Positions 55,491 through 64,000 of a DNA stretch of 64,000 nt are shown here, piece after piece. Under the pieces are notes generated by a model. The model ran no database searches, was not told the origin of the DNA, and saw only the letters and a list, made by a program, of their open reading frames with translations. This DNA is from Chrysophaeum taylorii (Eukaryota > Sar > Pelagophyceae > Pelagomonadales > Pelagomonadaceae), in contig JAQMWT010000005.1 in NCBI GenBank assembly GCA_029834535.1, forward strand, positions 248,001-312,000, read 5' to 3'. Both the position numbers and the translations under genes were made by a program. Numbering within the stretch: the first letter of the stretch is position 1; every line of letters starts with the position of its first letter.

Positions 55491-58400
55491 ATGGCTGCAA
55501 CCACTTTGGAGCTCCCCCGGCCCGACAGCAAGTATCTCGCCGAGTACGAGGAGTTGGACGACATGGATGCCGACATGGACGAGGTGGAGGACCCTCAATA
55601 TGCGGAGGAGGAAAAGTCGTTCGTCGAGGACGAGGAGTTGAACATGGCCTTCGACGTGGACCTCGACGACCCGATGCTGCTGCACCAGATGCGAAAGCGA
55701 ATCAAAGAAAGGCGAGAATCCCAAAATTTGCGGGCCCAAGACATGACCGCGCGGGACGAGTGGGCGGAGTGCTGCGAGATGGCGGTCGAGGCGGCCGCGG
55801 CGAGTTTCGCGGCGGCGAGCGCGGCGAGCGCGGCGGCGCGGGATCGCGTCGCGAGGGTGCGGAGCCTCGCGCCCAGAGAGGAACCCCCCCCCGGAAACTG
55901 CCGCATCTTGGTCAAATACCCGCTCGGGACGCGGCCGATCGAGATGTGGGTGACGTTGCCGTCGCGCCTGGACGTCCGACCGCCCGAGCTCGTGGAGTGC
56001 GTCTCGCGTCAGCTCGCGAGGACCAAGCTCGAACGGTCGCGACGTCAGCTGCGGCCGACAGGCCTCATGCTCGTCGATTTGGGTGGCGGCGTTCTGTCTG
56101 TCGCAAACACCCTCGCAATGTCCTCGGTGCGACCCGACGACGTTCTTCTCTTGCTGCCGTCGGCCGCGCGCCTCCGGTTTCTCCTCGACGAGACGGCCGA
56201 CCTCGTCGCGGAAATCGCGGCCGGCGAAAAAAAAAAGACGCCCGTCGACGACGACGACGAGCCTTCTTCTTCTTCCTCCCGAGTTCAGGAAGAAGAGGAC
56301 GACTCGTGGGGAGCGAAGAAGGACGAGGACGGCCTGAGGGTCGGCGAAGAGTGTTGGGTCGAACTGGAGGGCGGCTGGCGCCGAGCGAAAGTCGCCTCGA
56401 CGGCGCCGTTTGGCGTGCGGACCGGCGTCGTTTTGGTGCGGTGGGCGCGCACGTCGAGGACATCGATGGACGAGCCCCGGTGCGCCCAGGTCGAGGTCGA
56501 GAAGCTCCGCGCGACCTTGCCGCGCGGCGCCGTCGTCCTCGACGACGCCGGAGCCGAAGATGCCGAGTCGCCGCCCCCGAGACTAGTCGCGATCTCGTCG
56601 CCGCGCGCGCTGCGGGCCGACAACTCGCTGCGGGTCCAGATCATATGGCGACTCGGAAACCCCGCCGAGGCCCTCGCGGCCTGGCTCCGAGCGCCGCCTC
56701 CCTACGGCGACGTCGTCAAGCCTCGCGCGTTGATGCGCAAGTTCGCGCGCAAGCTCGCGTCCGAGCGCGAGAAGCTCCAGTATCGCGTCGTCGCGTCGCG
56801 CATGTGCCTCGCCACGCTCGACGGCACCCCCCTGGACGAAAGGGTGCCGGTGGCAACCTCCCTCGCAGCGATCGCGACTCGTCGCGCGCGCGCGACGCCC
56901 GAGTCGGGGACGACGACGACCGGGGACGCGTTCGAAGACGAGTGGCGCTCGCCGCCGCCCGAGGCCGAGGAGACGCTGATCGCGATGCCGCGCGTCGACG
57001 AGATCCTCGGCGTCGAAAGCCCCAACGAGAACCCCTTCCTCGACGAGGCCCACCACGCGAGGAAGGACCGCACGGGGTGGATCATCGAGCCCGACGGCAC
57101 GCTCACGGCCTGCACGCTCCTTTGCGGCAAGAGCGCGCCCGTACGGAATCGCCTCGCCTCGACGTCCTCGCCGTCGCTCCAAGTCGCGCTCGCGAGCTTG
57201 TGCGCCGCTACGGCCGACGAAGGGTCCGAGCTCGCGAATGACGACTCGACGCGCCGCTCGGCGGTTCGAATCAACGGCGGCGACGCCGTCCTCGTCGAGA
57301 CGGACCGGCGGTCGCCCGGCGCCTTCTCGCGGCTCCGCCAGGTCAAGCTCTCGCAAATCGTCTTCGCCGACGAGCTCAAAACGGGCGTCGGACCCTACGC
57401 CCGGCGACCCACCTCCGCCGACTACGACGCCGCGTCAGGCGGAAGCGGCGCCTGGTACGACGAGCGCGCGGCCGAGCGAGACGTGCGATCGATCGACGAC
57501 GTTCGCGACAAGCTCCTCCTCCAGTCGGTGCTGCCCGAGTTCCGCCGAAACGGCAAGCTCGTCGCCGGCGGCCGCAAGCGCCTGCGTCGCGGCGAGGTTG
57601 TCGACCTCGTCTTCCCCTACACGTCGCTCGGCATCTCTGTCGCTCTCGCCGAGGAAGCGAGGCCGTCGTCGTCGTCGTCGTCGTCTTCTGGATCCACCAA
57701 GAACGCCGCCAACAAGCCGCTCCGCAAGGCGATCGTCGTCGACGCCATCGGCCCGAGCTGCCCGCCGCGCGCGCAGCTCGCGCTCTCGCCGGGCGACGAA
57801 CTCGTCTACGTCGACGAGGTCCCCGTGGAGGCGACGATGGACGGCTACCAGGCGGTCGTCGCAAAGCTCCGATGCGGCGCGAGGCCGATCGCGCTCTCGT
57901 TCCGAAAGGCCAAAGACAACAAAGAGACCCTGCCGCCCGCCCCGTACCCGACCCTTTCGTCGTCGTCGCCGCCGCTTCGAGGAGAAGGCGCTGCCTCTTA
58001 TTCCGTCGAGGAAAATGGTGGATCCGTCCTCCGCGGATCGATTGCGACGACGCGCGCCGTCGAGGTCGCTGTCGTCGACCTGACCGAGGACGACTGCGTC
58101 GACGCCGACCTCGACGACGACGACGACGACGACGATTGCGAAGAGGACGTCGACAATTTCGTCAAGACCTTGACGCCGCGTACCCTCGCCCGCGAGCAGA
58201 ACAAGCTTGCCGACGCCCTCGTGCTGAGGGAGGCCGAAGAAAACGAGGAGGAGAGCTTGCACCAGATCGCCGTTGCCGACCTCGACGACGACCTCGACGA
58301 CCTCCCCGAGGCGTCGAGAGCTGACGAGCCCGCCGAGGCGGACGCCGTAGCGCCTTCTCCAGTGGCGAGCGATTTCGAGGCGGACGTCGAGGAAGAACCG

Positions 58401-59309
58401 GTTGGCAGTGCCGCGGAAGAGGGTTTCAAAAAGTCGTCGTCGTCGTCGGAGCCGCTCGCGTCGTCTGTCGACGACGCGTCGACGACGACGCGAGGCTACG
58501 CGGAGGCCGAAACGGTGGAAGCTTCCGGAGATGAAGAGGCTGCGGAGAGGACGACGCGGCCTCCTCGAGACGACGAGCCCGCCGCCGCGGCTGACCTCGA
58601 CGACTGCGGTGATGAAGAGGTGGACGACGATCACGCCCGGCACCTCGTACCGATCGCGCGAAGCGAGGATTTGATGTGTAACCTCCCCGCCGATATACCC
58701 GAGGCGCGCGCGCATCGGATCCCGTACGAACGAACCCCTCGACCCATGCAGCCGCTGTCTGCGAACGTTGACAGCAACGACGACTACACTTTAGGGGCAC
58801 TCCTCGAGCCGGCGTCCCCTCTCGAGAATCGCGTCGCACTGCGCGAAGAACCCGTCGAGTCGCCCAACGAAATTCACTTTTGCGTCTACGATCGAGAGGG
58901 TTCGTATCGTGCCTGTCTCTGCGCGGACGGCAGCGTCCGCAACAATCGCGACGAACTCCTGGGGTACTTGAATCTGGAGACGTCGCAGGCTGGGAGCGCT
59001 ACGGAAGACTTCCTGGGCGAGCTTTGCAGCGAGTCGCCAGTCGAGACCGAGCTCCATTTGCGCGGTCCGTTCGACGAGCTCTGCGGCATCGTCGACCTTT
59101 CCAAGGCCCGTCTGAAGACGCGCGAAGGCTCGACCATCATTGAACTGACGCGTTCTGGCGAGGTTATCAGCAACGATGGCATGCGCGTGGGCCGCGTCGA
59201 ACCCTTTGGCTACCGGGACCTCAAAGCCGTCGCGCTTTACGCGACGTTCCTCGACCCGGGATTTATTTCTTCGGTCGAGGTCCGAGACGAGGACCCCGCG
59301 ACCGCCTAA
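55491..59309 (+). CDS. Large acidic PDZ-domain protein of unknown function
   Basis: The protein has 1272 residues in a single exon from ATG 55491. It has no signal peptide, so it is probably cytosolic or nuclear. The N-terminus is acidic, followed by an Ala-rich helix and a possible ubiquitin-like region (residues ~140-230, with RILVKYPLGTRPIEMWVTLP and the strand PDDVLLLLPS). Residues ~280-340 (VGEECWVELEGGWRRAKV, then GVVLVRWAR) look like an SH3/Tudor-type barrel. A PDZ domain lies at ~700-806 (PYTSLGISVAL, then LSPGDELVYVDEVPV). A long Asp/Glu/Ser-rich linker follows. The last ~200 residues repeat short 'xxDGxVxNxxxxxLGxL' hairpins (CADGSVRNNRDELLGYL and LTRSGEVISNDGMRVGRV). No known protein family covers the whole length. 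It is likely a scaffold. Confidence 0.85.
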   Translation: MAATTLELPRPDSKYLAEYEELDDMDADMDEVEDPQYAEEEKSFVEDEELNMAFDVDLDDPMLLHQMRKRIKERRESQNLRAQDMTARDEWAECCEMAVEAAAASFAAASAASAAARDRVARVRSLAPREEPPPGNCRILVKYPLGTRPIEMWVTLPSRLDVRPPELVECVSRQLARTKLERSRRQLRPTGLMLVDLGGGVLSVANTLAMSSVRPDDVLLLLPSAARLRFLLDETADLVAEIAAGEKKKTPVDDDDEPSSSSSRVQEEEDDSWGAKKDEDGLRVGEECWVELEGGWRRAKVASTAPFGVRTGVVLVRWARTSRTSMDEPRCAQVEVEKLRATLPRGAVVLDDAGAEDAESPPPRLVAISSPRALRADNSLRVQIIWRLGNPAEALAAWLRAPPPYGDVVKPRALMRKFARKLASEREKLQYRVVASRMCLATLDGTPLDERVPVATSLAAIATRRARATPESGTTTTGDAFEDEWRSPPPEAEETLIAMPRVDEILGVESPNENPFLDEAHHARKDRTGWIIEPDGTLTACTLLCGKSAPVRNRLASTSSPSLQVALASLCAATADEGSELANDDSTRRSAVRINGGDAVLVETDRRSPGAFSRLRQVKLSQIVFADELKTGVGPYARRPTSADYDAASGGSGAWYDERAAERDVRSIDDVRDKLLLQSVLPEFRRNGKLVAGGRKRLRRGEVVDLVFPYTSLGISVALAEEARPSSSSSSSSGSTKNAANKPLRKAIVVDAIGPSCPPRAQLALSPGDELVYVDEVPVEATMDGYQAVVAKLRCGARPIALSFRKAKDNKETLPPAPYPTLSSSSPPLRGEGAASYSVEENGGSVLRGSIATTRAVEVAVVDLTEDDCVDADLDDDDDDDDCEEDVDNFVKTLTPRTLAREQNKLADALVLREAEENEEESLHQIAVADLDDDLDDLPEASRADEPAEADAVAPSPVASDFEADVEEEPVGSAAEEGFKKSSSSSEPLASSVDDASTTTRGYAEAETVEASGDEEAAERTTRPPRDDEPAAAADLDDCGDEEVDDDHARHLVPIARSEDLMCNLPADIPEARAHRIPYERTPRPMQPLSANVDSNDDYTLGALLEPASPLENRVALREEPVESPNEIHFCVYDREGSYRACLCADGSVRNNRDELLGYLNLETSQAGSATEDFLGELCSESPVETELHLRGPFDELCGIVDLSKARLKTREGSTIIELTRSGEVISNDGMRVGRVEPFGYRDLKAVALYATFLDPGFISSVEVRDEDPATA

Positions 59310-60071
59310 TCAAACTTCCTACAAGTAGTGGACGCGACCGCTTCCACACATCCTTCTACCGCTCCGAAAAAAAATTCTGGAGACGCGCGAAAACGTTGCT
59401 CCGCCGTACCGTCCGAGTCGGGGGCGCGCCGAGTCGGCGAGCGGCGCGCCGCCGTATATGGCTACGCGATGCGCCCAGGCTGCCGGCACTAGCCACCGGG
59501 CCGAAACTAATAGACAACGCAGTCCTAGACGGACTCGCAGCATTTTACATCCTACCCAAAGATTCGGGGCACGCGACTCCGTAGACCCCCGAAGAAAATT
59601 TCGCGAATCCAAAACCCCGGGCGGTGGGCTCTGGCGGCTGCTAGAGCGGCTCTCTTGTCATGCGGCCTCCGCCCCACCAGGGGTCTGCCAAAGCCAGGTC
59701 AACAACAACGACGAGAGCAACCAACACCTCTTATTATTCACGTAGCGACGACAACTGCTGGCGAGGGCTCGGAGGGGGGCTCGACTCCAACGCGGGATAA
59801 CACGCCGAGGAGGGTGCCGCGGCTACTACGGAGTTTTCTGAGCCAGCATGATGCGCGGTGTGCTCTTTTTTGCCCGGAGGCTTTGGAAGTTAAGTCCGTG
59901 GGATTCAACAAGCGCCTCGAGTTCGGAGCTCTCTCTCTCGATCAGCCCTGTTTCAGCATCTTACGGCGCGACTTCGGCTGTGCTTTGCGGCGGATGCTGC
60001 CAACCTTCGTAGCCTGGCGGCGCTTCCTCTTCTTGCCTTTCTTCTCGCGTCTCAGAAGCTGCGTCAGCACA
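59310..60071. other. Intergenic region without a supportable gene
   Basis: Several overlapping open frames occur on both strands but none has convincing codon use or domains. One long plus-strand frame runs through the coding strand of the neighbouring minus gene and is rejected. I see no RNA gene or repeat of note. Confidence 0.5.
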
Positions 60072-60804
60072 TCAATACCCAAGTTCGGATATGCGGCGGT
60101 CCATAATAAACCGCCGGCCCTGGAAGATGAGACCGTCGAGCTTTGTTCCGAGCACCATCTTCGCAGAGTCGCTCATTGCAGCCCGGTCGTTGGCCATCAT
60201 CGACATCAGCGAGTCCCTTTCTTCCAACGTTGCTGTATCGTATGTTTGTCGTGGCTCTTCATGTTTTTTGCTGAGACGCCGCCCAAGCTCCATGCAGCGC
60301 CCGAAAGATCCGCGTGCAGCGCGCGAAGGATTCTGGCGCACTCACGCCCGCAATCAACTCAACCGTCGCCGCCGGAGGTCCCCGCATGGGCATGAGAAAG
60401 GCGCGAGCCGGCACTGACGGAATCATGGAAGGCGGGCGAGGCATAGCGGCAGAAGATGCGGCGGGCGCATCGACAGTGTCCACTGCGGGTGCCGGAGCGA
60501 GGTCCGAGACGGGACAGTGCTGAGCTGCCCCCGCCTTTACGCGAGCCGGGTCCACTGCCACCGCCGCTGCACGTTCTCTTTTAATCTTGCCGCCGCGACC
60601 GTTGCGGAACCGCTGGTCCGCGTTTATATTTTCACCACGAACTTTGCATTCAACTGGTGGAGCTACCGTCGCTGTCGCCTCGTCCGCGATGTCGGTACCC
60701 GAGTCCTCGCCGTAGTACCCGTGCTCCACCACCGCCCACACCACAAAGTACTTGCCGAAGATGCGCACCCGGTTGGCCTGAGCTCTTCTGGTCGACTCCG
60801 ACAT
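60072..60804 (-). CDS. Two-exon orphan protein
   Basis: ATG 60804 (aaggATGTC) opens exon 1 (to 60346). A 58-nt intron (60288-60345, ggc|gtgagt to gcatggag|CTT, phase 0) leads to exon 2, ending at TGA 60072. The product is 224 residues. The N-terminus reads RVRIFGKYFVVWAVVEHGYYGEDSG. The middle is Ala/Pro rich with a basic patch (GRGGKIKRE). Exon 2 is helical (EERDSLMSMMANDRAAMSDSAKM) and ends in MDRRISELGY. Codon use in exon 2 supports the frame. No family is recognised. It is divergent from the fucosyltransferase gene 158 bp away. Confidence 0.5.
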
Positions 60805-60962
60805 CCTTGTGCTTATTTATTCTGCGATACTACGATACTCATCGTTCAATCTACCGAAACCTTTCAAAATAATTGAAAAACAAGTAGTCCTGAACGGACG
60901 GACTCAAAGCAACCTTCCCAAAAGATCCGGCGTAACCGCTCGGCGAACGACATCCGAACGAG
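60805..60962. promoter_or_regulatory. Short divergent promoter region
   Basis: This 158-bp interval lies between the ATG of the minus-strand orphan and the ATG of the GT10 gene. It is A/T rich near 60845-60890 compared with the genes on either side. Confidence 0.45.
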
Positions 60963-62582
60963 ATGAGGCGTCATCACGTGCGAAGTTTACTCCGCCCACG
61001 AAAAACAAAGGTTGGGAGGTTGCTGGCGATAGTCGCCGCCGCGGGGTATTGCGGTCTTGGCGGAGCGACGCGAGTTGTGTATTGGGTGGGTCCACGATTT
61101 ACGCTGTCGCAGATGCGCGTTGCTGGCATCGAGGCGTTGCATCAGGCTGCGTCAGCGAAGCAAATTGAGTTTCATGGACACAATTTTTGCCGAAGGCAGG
61201 GGTGTGAGTTCGTGGGCATTCGTGCCCCCAATAACGTCGAGAACGCCGTTCGCGCGTTGCAGGAGGCGGACGTCGTGGTCGTCGCCGCGCAATTGCTCGA
61301 GGGCATTCGTTCTCGCAGCGCACTCGACGCCCTCGTACCGCCGAGGGAGACCGAGGACCGACCAGTGCGTATTTTGTACTGGCGCGAAGGAGGCTGGAGC
61401 ATTCCGGAGTGGGTCCAGGAGGTGTTCGACTTTACGATGGGCGTGCACACGACGTCGTCGATCATGAACCCGTCGTTCTTTCCGAGACCGATTCTGTTCA
61501 ACGAGCTTGATCGATCGCTAGGTTTAACCAGCGGAAAGGCGCTGTCGACTCCACCCTCGTTCGAGTCGCGCAAGCACCTCGCCTACGCGATGATTACCAA
61601 CTGTAACCAGGAGCCCCGGTCGTCGTATCTGGCCGTCCTGAAGAGTCTCATCAACGTCCACGAGTACGGCAACTGCGGACCTGGGAAGGTGCCGTACGAT
61701 TCGGAAGAGAAAAAATTGCGATGGAAGCTCAAAACGGCCTCGTCGTTGTCGCGGCACGACGTCAACGCGATGGCGCACTACGCCGTGGCGAAGCACTACA
61801 AATTCTACCTCGCGTTCGAAAACACGATCGCCGAAGGCTACGTCACAGAGAAGCTCTTGTTGAGTCCCATCATGTCGGGGATCGTTCCAGTGTACATGGG
61901 CGCGCCCGACCTGCGGCAGCGGCTCCCGAGCCTCGACGGCAAAGGGCGTCCGTGGTACATCGACGTCCTGGACTACGACACGCCGCAGGAGCTCGCCGCG
62001 CATCTCCAACACGTCGCTGCGAATCGAACGTTGTGGGAGAGCTACGGTGCGTGGCGCGGCCACCTCAAGGAGATGGGAGAGGTAGCGAAGAGCGACGGCG
62101 AGCCGTCGGCATTCCCGCTGTTTCCTCGCGCGCCGCGTCCGGTGCGCGAAGCGATGAACGATAGTCTCTTGCTCTCGCACATCACGACCGGTGCGGCCCA
62201 CCGTCTCCCACTCAAACGTCGCGTTGCCACAATTTGCCGGCTCTGCGACCTCGGATACGTCCGATCTCTGCCGTCGCGGACGACGATCGCGCCGCCGATC
62301 AAGGCGATGGAGCTCGGATGCCTCTTTCAAGCGAACTGCACGTGCCGCGGTGGTCCTGATATGTGTGTCCAAACACTCAACACGACGTGGCTCAAGCGGC
62401 TGCGTTCGAGTGTTGGAGGAGCGCGGACGAGCGAATCAGCGCCGCCGCCGCCGCCGCCGCCAAAGAAGGGGGGTGATGCGAATCCGAAGAAAAAGAAGAC
62501 CAAGCCGAAAACGCCACCAAAGGCTCTGTTGGCCAAGCGCGGGACACCGCCGCGCGCAAAGCGAAGGAAGCCGGCGGCCTAG
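60963..62582 (+). CDS. Alpha-(1,3)-fucosyltransferase (glycosyltransferase family 10)
   Basis: The protein has 539 residues in a single exon from ATG 60963. A basic start (RRHHVRSLLRPRKTK) and a hydrophobic segment (RLLAIVAAAGYCGLGGA) make a type II Golgi anchor. The GT10 signature KFYLAFENTIAEGYVTEKL followed by GIVPVYMG is present at ~280-310, with the acidic and Lys residues that bind GDP-fucose. ILYWREGGW, then DFTMGVHTTSS, fits the acceptor half. It would add fucose to N-glycans or surface glycans, and the heavily glycosylatable giant protein in this window is a conceivable substrate (inference). The C-terminus is odd: a Pro run (PPPPPPPP) and a Lys/Arg-rich tail of about 50 residues. 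A Cys-rich segment (CLFQANCTCRGGPDMC) lies before it. Confidence 0.92.
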   Translation: MRRHHVRSLLRPRKTKVGRLLAIVAAAGYCGLGGATRVVYWVGPRFTLSQMRVAGIEALHQAASAKQIEFHGHNFCRRQGCEFVGIRAPNNVENAVRALQEADVVVVAAQLLEGIRSRSALDALVPPRETEDRPVRILYWREGGWSIPEWVQEVFDFTMGVHTTSSIMNPSFFPRPILFNELDRSLGLTSGKALSTPPSFESRKHLAYAMITNCNQEPRSSYLAVLKSLINVHEYGNCGPGKVPYDSEEKKLRWKLKTASSLSRHDVNAMAHYAVAKHYKFYLAFENTIAEGYVTEKLLLSPIMSGIVPVYMGAPDLRQRLPSLDGKGRPWYIDVLDYDTPQELAAHLQHVAANRTLWESYGAWRGHLKEMGEVAKSDGEPSAFPLFPRAPRPVREAMNDSLLLSHITTGAAHRLPLKRRVATICRLCDLGYVRSLPSRTTIAPPIKAMELGCLFQANCTCRGGPDMCVQTLNTTWLKRLRSSVGGARTSESAPPPPPPPKKGGDANPKKKKTKPKTPPKALLAKRGTPPRAKRRKPAA

Positions 62583-62756
62583 GTAGAGAGGAGGCCGTCG
62601 CTGCTTTCCTTTCTTTGTTTCTTTGTTCGGAAATAATAATTTCTGACGACGACGACGACGACGACGACGGTTGGCACACCACTTACCCCCCATTGGGATC
62701 AAATTTGTTGTTTTCCCGCCAGCGCGCGCGCGGTGGTGGTGGTGGTGTTGAGATAG
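62583..62756. other. Short gap with (GAC)n microsatellite
   Basis: An AATAATAATTT patch (62630) and eight or nine GAC units (62644-62669) lie between the fucosyltransferase stop and the next ATG. A GT-repeat stretch abuts the DCN1-like start. Confidence 0.6.
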
Positions 62757-63582
62757 ATGGCTCCGTCGAAGAAGCGCGGTGGGGGGAAGGGTGGGGGATC
62801 GAAGAAGAAGGCCAAAACGAGCCAGTCGTCGGGGACGCCGTTGAAGTTTGAGAAATATGCCGACGAGGACGAGGGCTGCGTGACGATGGAAGGTCTCGCT
62901 AAGCTCGCCGTCGATCTGGGGATCGACGCTGCAACCGACACGAAGCTGCTCGCGTTGTGTTGGCGGCTCGGGGCGACCAAGCCGGGGGTCATTCAAAAGG
63001 ACGAATGGGTGCGAGTGCCGTCGTGCTGCCCGGAAATCGAGTTAGCAGGCAAAATTTGAGACGTGTCCAGAGCTTCCAACATTTAGCTCGTCGTACGTGC
63101 GATTGTGTCTCGTGTTACACTCACTTAGGACCGTCGAGGCGCTCAAGAGCGGGTGGGGTCAACTTGATCCTTCGTAAGTTAATTATTTTGTGACTCGCGT
63201 CGATTCGGACGAACGCAGATTCCTCGAGAATGCCGAATTTCGGCCTTTCTACAAATTCTGCTTCGAATTCAACCGCGAAGGGACGAAAAAATTCCTCGAG
63301 CGCGACACGGCCATCGCGCTGCTTCCCTTGTGCATCGAAAACCGGTCAATCCACGCCGCGTCCTTCGTCGAGTTTCTCGAGACTAAGCCGGAAGACTTCA
63401 AACTCAACAAGGATCAATGGTGCAGCTTCCTCGACTTTTCGGTGTCTGTCGGGGTTGGGCCCAAATTCGAAGGCTGGGATGCGGAAGAGTCCTCCTGGCC
63501 CATTCTCCTGGACGAATTTGTCGAGTGGTCCAAGACGACGCACCAGCCGGCTCCGACACCTACCAAAAAGAAGAAAAAGTAA
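62757..63582 (+). CDS. DCN1-like protein (cullin neddylation co-E3), four exons
   Basis: Exons 62757-63008, 63049-63092, 63129-63173 and 63219-63582 are joined across introns of 40, 36 and 45 nt (gtgcga/ttagcag, gtacgt/cacttag, gtaagt/aacgcag). The frame closes exactly to 234 residues. A Lys/Gly-rich start precedes the potentiating-neddylation domain: FEKYADEDEG, LAVDLGI, LALCWRLGA, TVEALKSGWGQLDPSFLENAEFRPFYKFCFEFN, and the closing cullin-binding part DEFVEWSKT after SSWPILL. This family recruits Ubc12~NEDD8 to cullins. Exon 2 could start a few codons later (gag acceptor). The length is near that of human DCUN1D1 (259). The C-terminus ends in KKKKK. Confidence 0.9.
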
Positions 63583-63745
63583 GGAACCTCCTTACTTCGC
63601 CCCTATTATTAGGAGACCACCCCTCTCCTGGAGCCGACGGCAGCTCGCTCTTTCTCTCTCTTTCTCTCTCTTAGCGCCCAAGCTCCCCCCCCCCCCCTTT
63701 TAATCGCGTGGTGCCCTAGTCTATCTGCATGCCCTCGCTTCTCTC
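63583..63745. other. Gap between convergent genes, CT and C tracts
   Basis: It contains a TTTCTCTC microsatellite (63649-63670) and a run of about eleven C (63687-63697). No gene is seen. Confidence 0.7.
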
Positions 63746-64000
63746 TCACGAGCCCGAGCACAAATCGAAGACAATGGCGGTGGCTTTCGTGAGGCACTGT
63801 CTCGCGGCGGGTTGGCCCCCGCCCAAGCCGCAGAGGGCCTCGACAATAACGCCGTGCGGCACTTCGACGTAACAGCCCTGTTCGCACCACTGGGTGTTGG
63901 TGCGGTTCTGCGGACAGTCGTCGGCGTCGCAGCACCAGGTGCGACAAATATAGGGAATGCCGTGGCGGTCCCAGTGGTCAACCAGAGGATCAAGGGAGTC
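63746..64000 (-). CDS. Cysteine-rich protein, 3' end only
   Basis: From the right edge an open minus-strand frame runs 84 codons to TGA 63746. It reads DSLDPLVDHWDRHGIPYICR, then TWCCDADDCPQN and TQWCEQGCYVEVP, and ends FDLCSGS. Nine cysteines in pairs and third-position GC support real coding sequence, probably the disulfide-bonded end of a secreted or lumenal protein. The start and most of the gene lie outside, so the family is not identified. Confidence 0.6.
   Translation of the reverse strand, partial: DSLDPLVDHWDRHGIPYICRTWCCDADDCPQNRTNTQWCEQGCYVEVPHGVIVEALCGLGGGQPAARQCLTKATAIVFDLCSGS

Noticed and set aside
55760-58715. Long alternative frames (493 codons sense, 426 codons antisense) within the PDZ gene
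   Set aside because: They are Arg-rich, low-complexity shadows of high third-position GC. The chosen frame has PDZ and other fold-like segments.
59655-60395. 246-codon plus-strand frame
   Set aside because: It begins with a non-ATG start, has poor codon use, and overlaps the two-exon minus gene, which has a consensus donor and a better frame.
1-64000. tRNA, rRNA, CRISPR, operons and bacterial-type promoters
   Set aside because: No TTCGANTC-type T-arm in a tRNA context, no rRNA blocks and no regular spacer arrays were seen. Splice sites and gene content are eukaryotic.

Overview
The window is nuclear DNA of a eukaryote. It has spliceosomal GT-AG introns, many only 36-50 nt long, ATG starts without ribosome-binding sites, and eukaryote-only proteins: CFAP58, a tubby-like protein, DNA polymerase eta, a DCN1-like neddylation factor and a GT10 fucosyltransferase. 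CFAP58 and an Sfi1-like protein point to a cell with a flagellum and centriole. High third-position GC, very short introns, tightly packed genes and giant secreted repeat proteins fit a unicellular alga or related protist (for example a stramenopile or haptophyte). The lineage cannot be fixed from the sequence alone.

Left half (1-38 kb, all minus strand). One gigantic gene fills bases 34892 down to 1 and runs off the window. After removing eight short introns and one unresolved one-base slip it encodes at least about 11,440 residues, and its last visible exon is at least 24,725 bp without a stop. It begins with a signal peptide. It carries fibronectin type III repeats, dozens of copies of a roughly 75-residue 'GxFxLxF..TT' repeat, three PA14 domains at a ~4 kb period set among filamin-type Ig repeats, and a short 'GDFIRVGG' hairpin motif at eight or more places. 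It looks like a titin-sized cell-surface or extracellular scaffold. Just upstream, on the same strand, lies a fragmented multi-exon gene with its own signal peptide and a von Willebrand A-like stretch. It is either a neighbour or the true 5' end of the giant gene. The gap between them is C-rich and holds copies of a short dispersed repeat.

Middle (38.9-49.7 kb). A tubby-like gene and a membrane-anchored orphan are transcribed divergently. They are followed by DNA polymerase eta with a UBM-like ubiquitin-binding motif, CFAP58, a basic orphan, and a protein with Sfi1-like Trp repeats. Three of these genes are linked to cilia or centrioles.

49.78-52.26 kb is a probable inserted element. It has 17-bp imperfect terminal inverted repeats, arrays of an AAGTTTGGTCA subterminal motif and (AAT)n flanks. 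Its interior is eroded or intron-broken and no transposase could be recognised.

Right (52.5-64 kb). This part holds a secreted patatin-like phospholipase, a 1272-residue acidic PDZ protein, a small two-exon orphan divergent from an alpha-1,3-fucosyltransferase with an unusual basic tail, a four-exon DCN1-like gene whose frame closes exactly with 40-, 36- and 45-nt introns, and the 3' end of a cysteine-rich gene cut by the window edge. No tRNA, rRNA, CRISPR array or retroelement was found.
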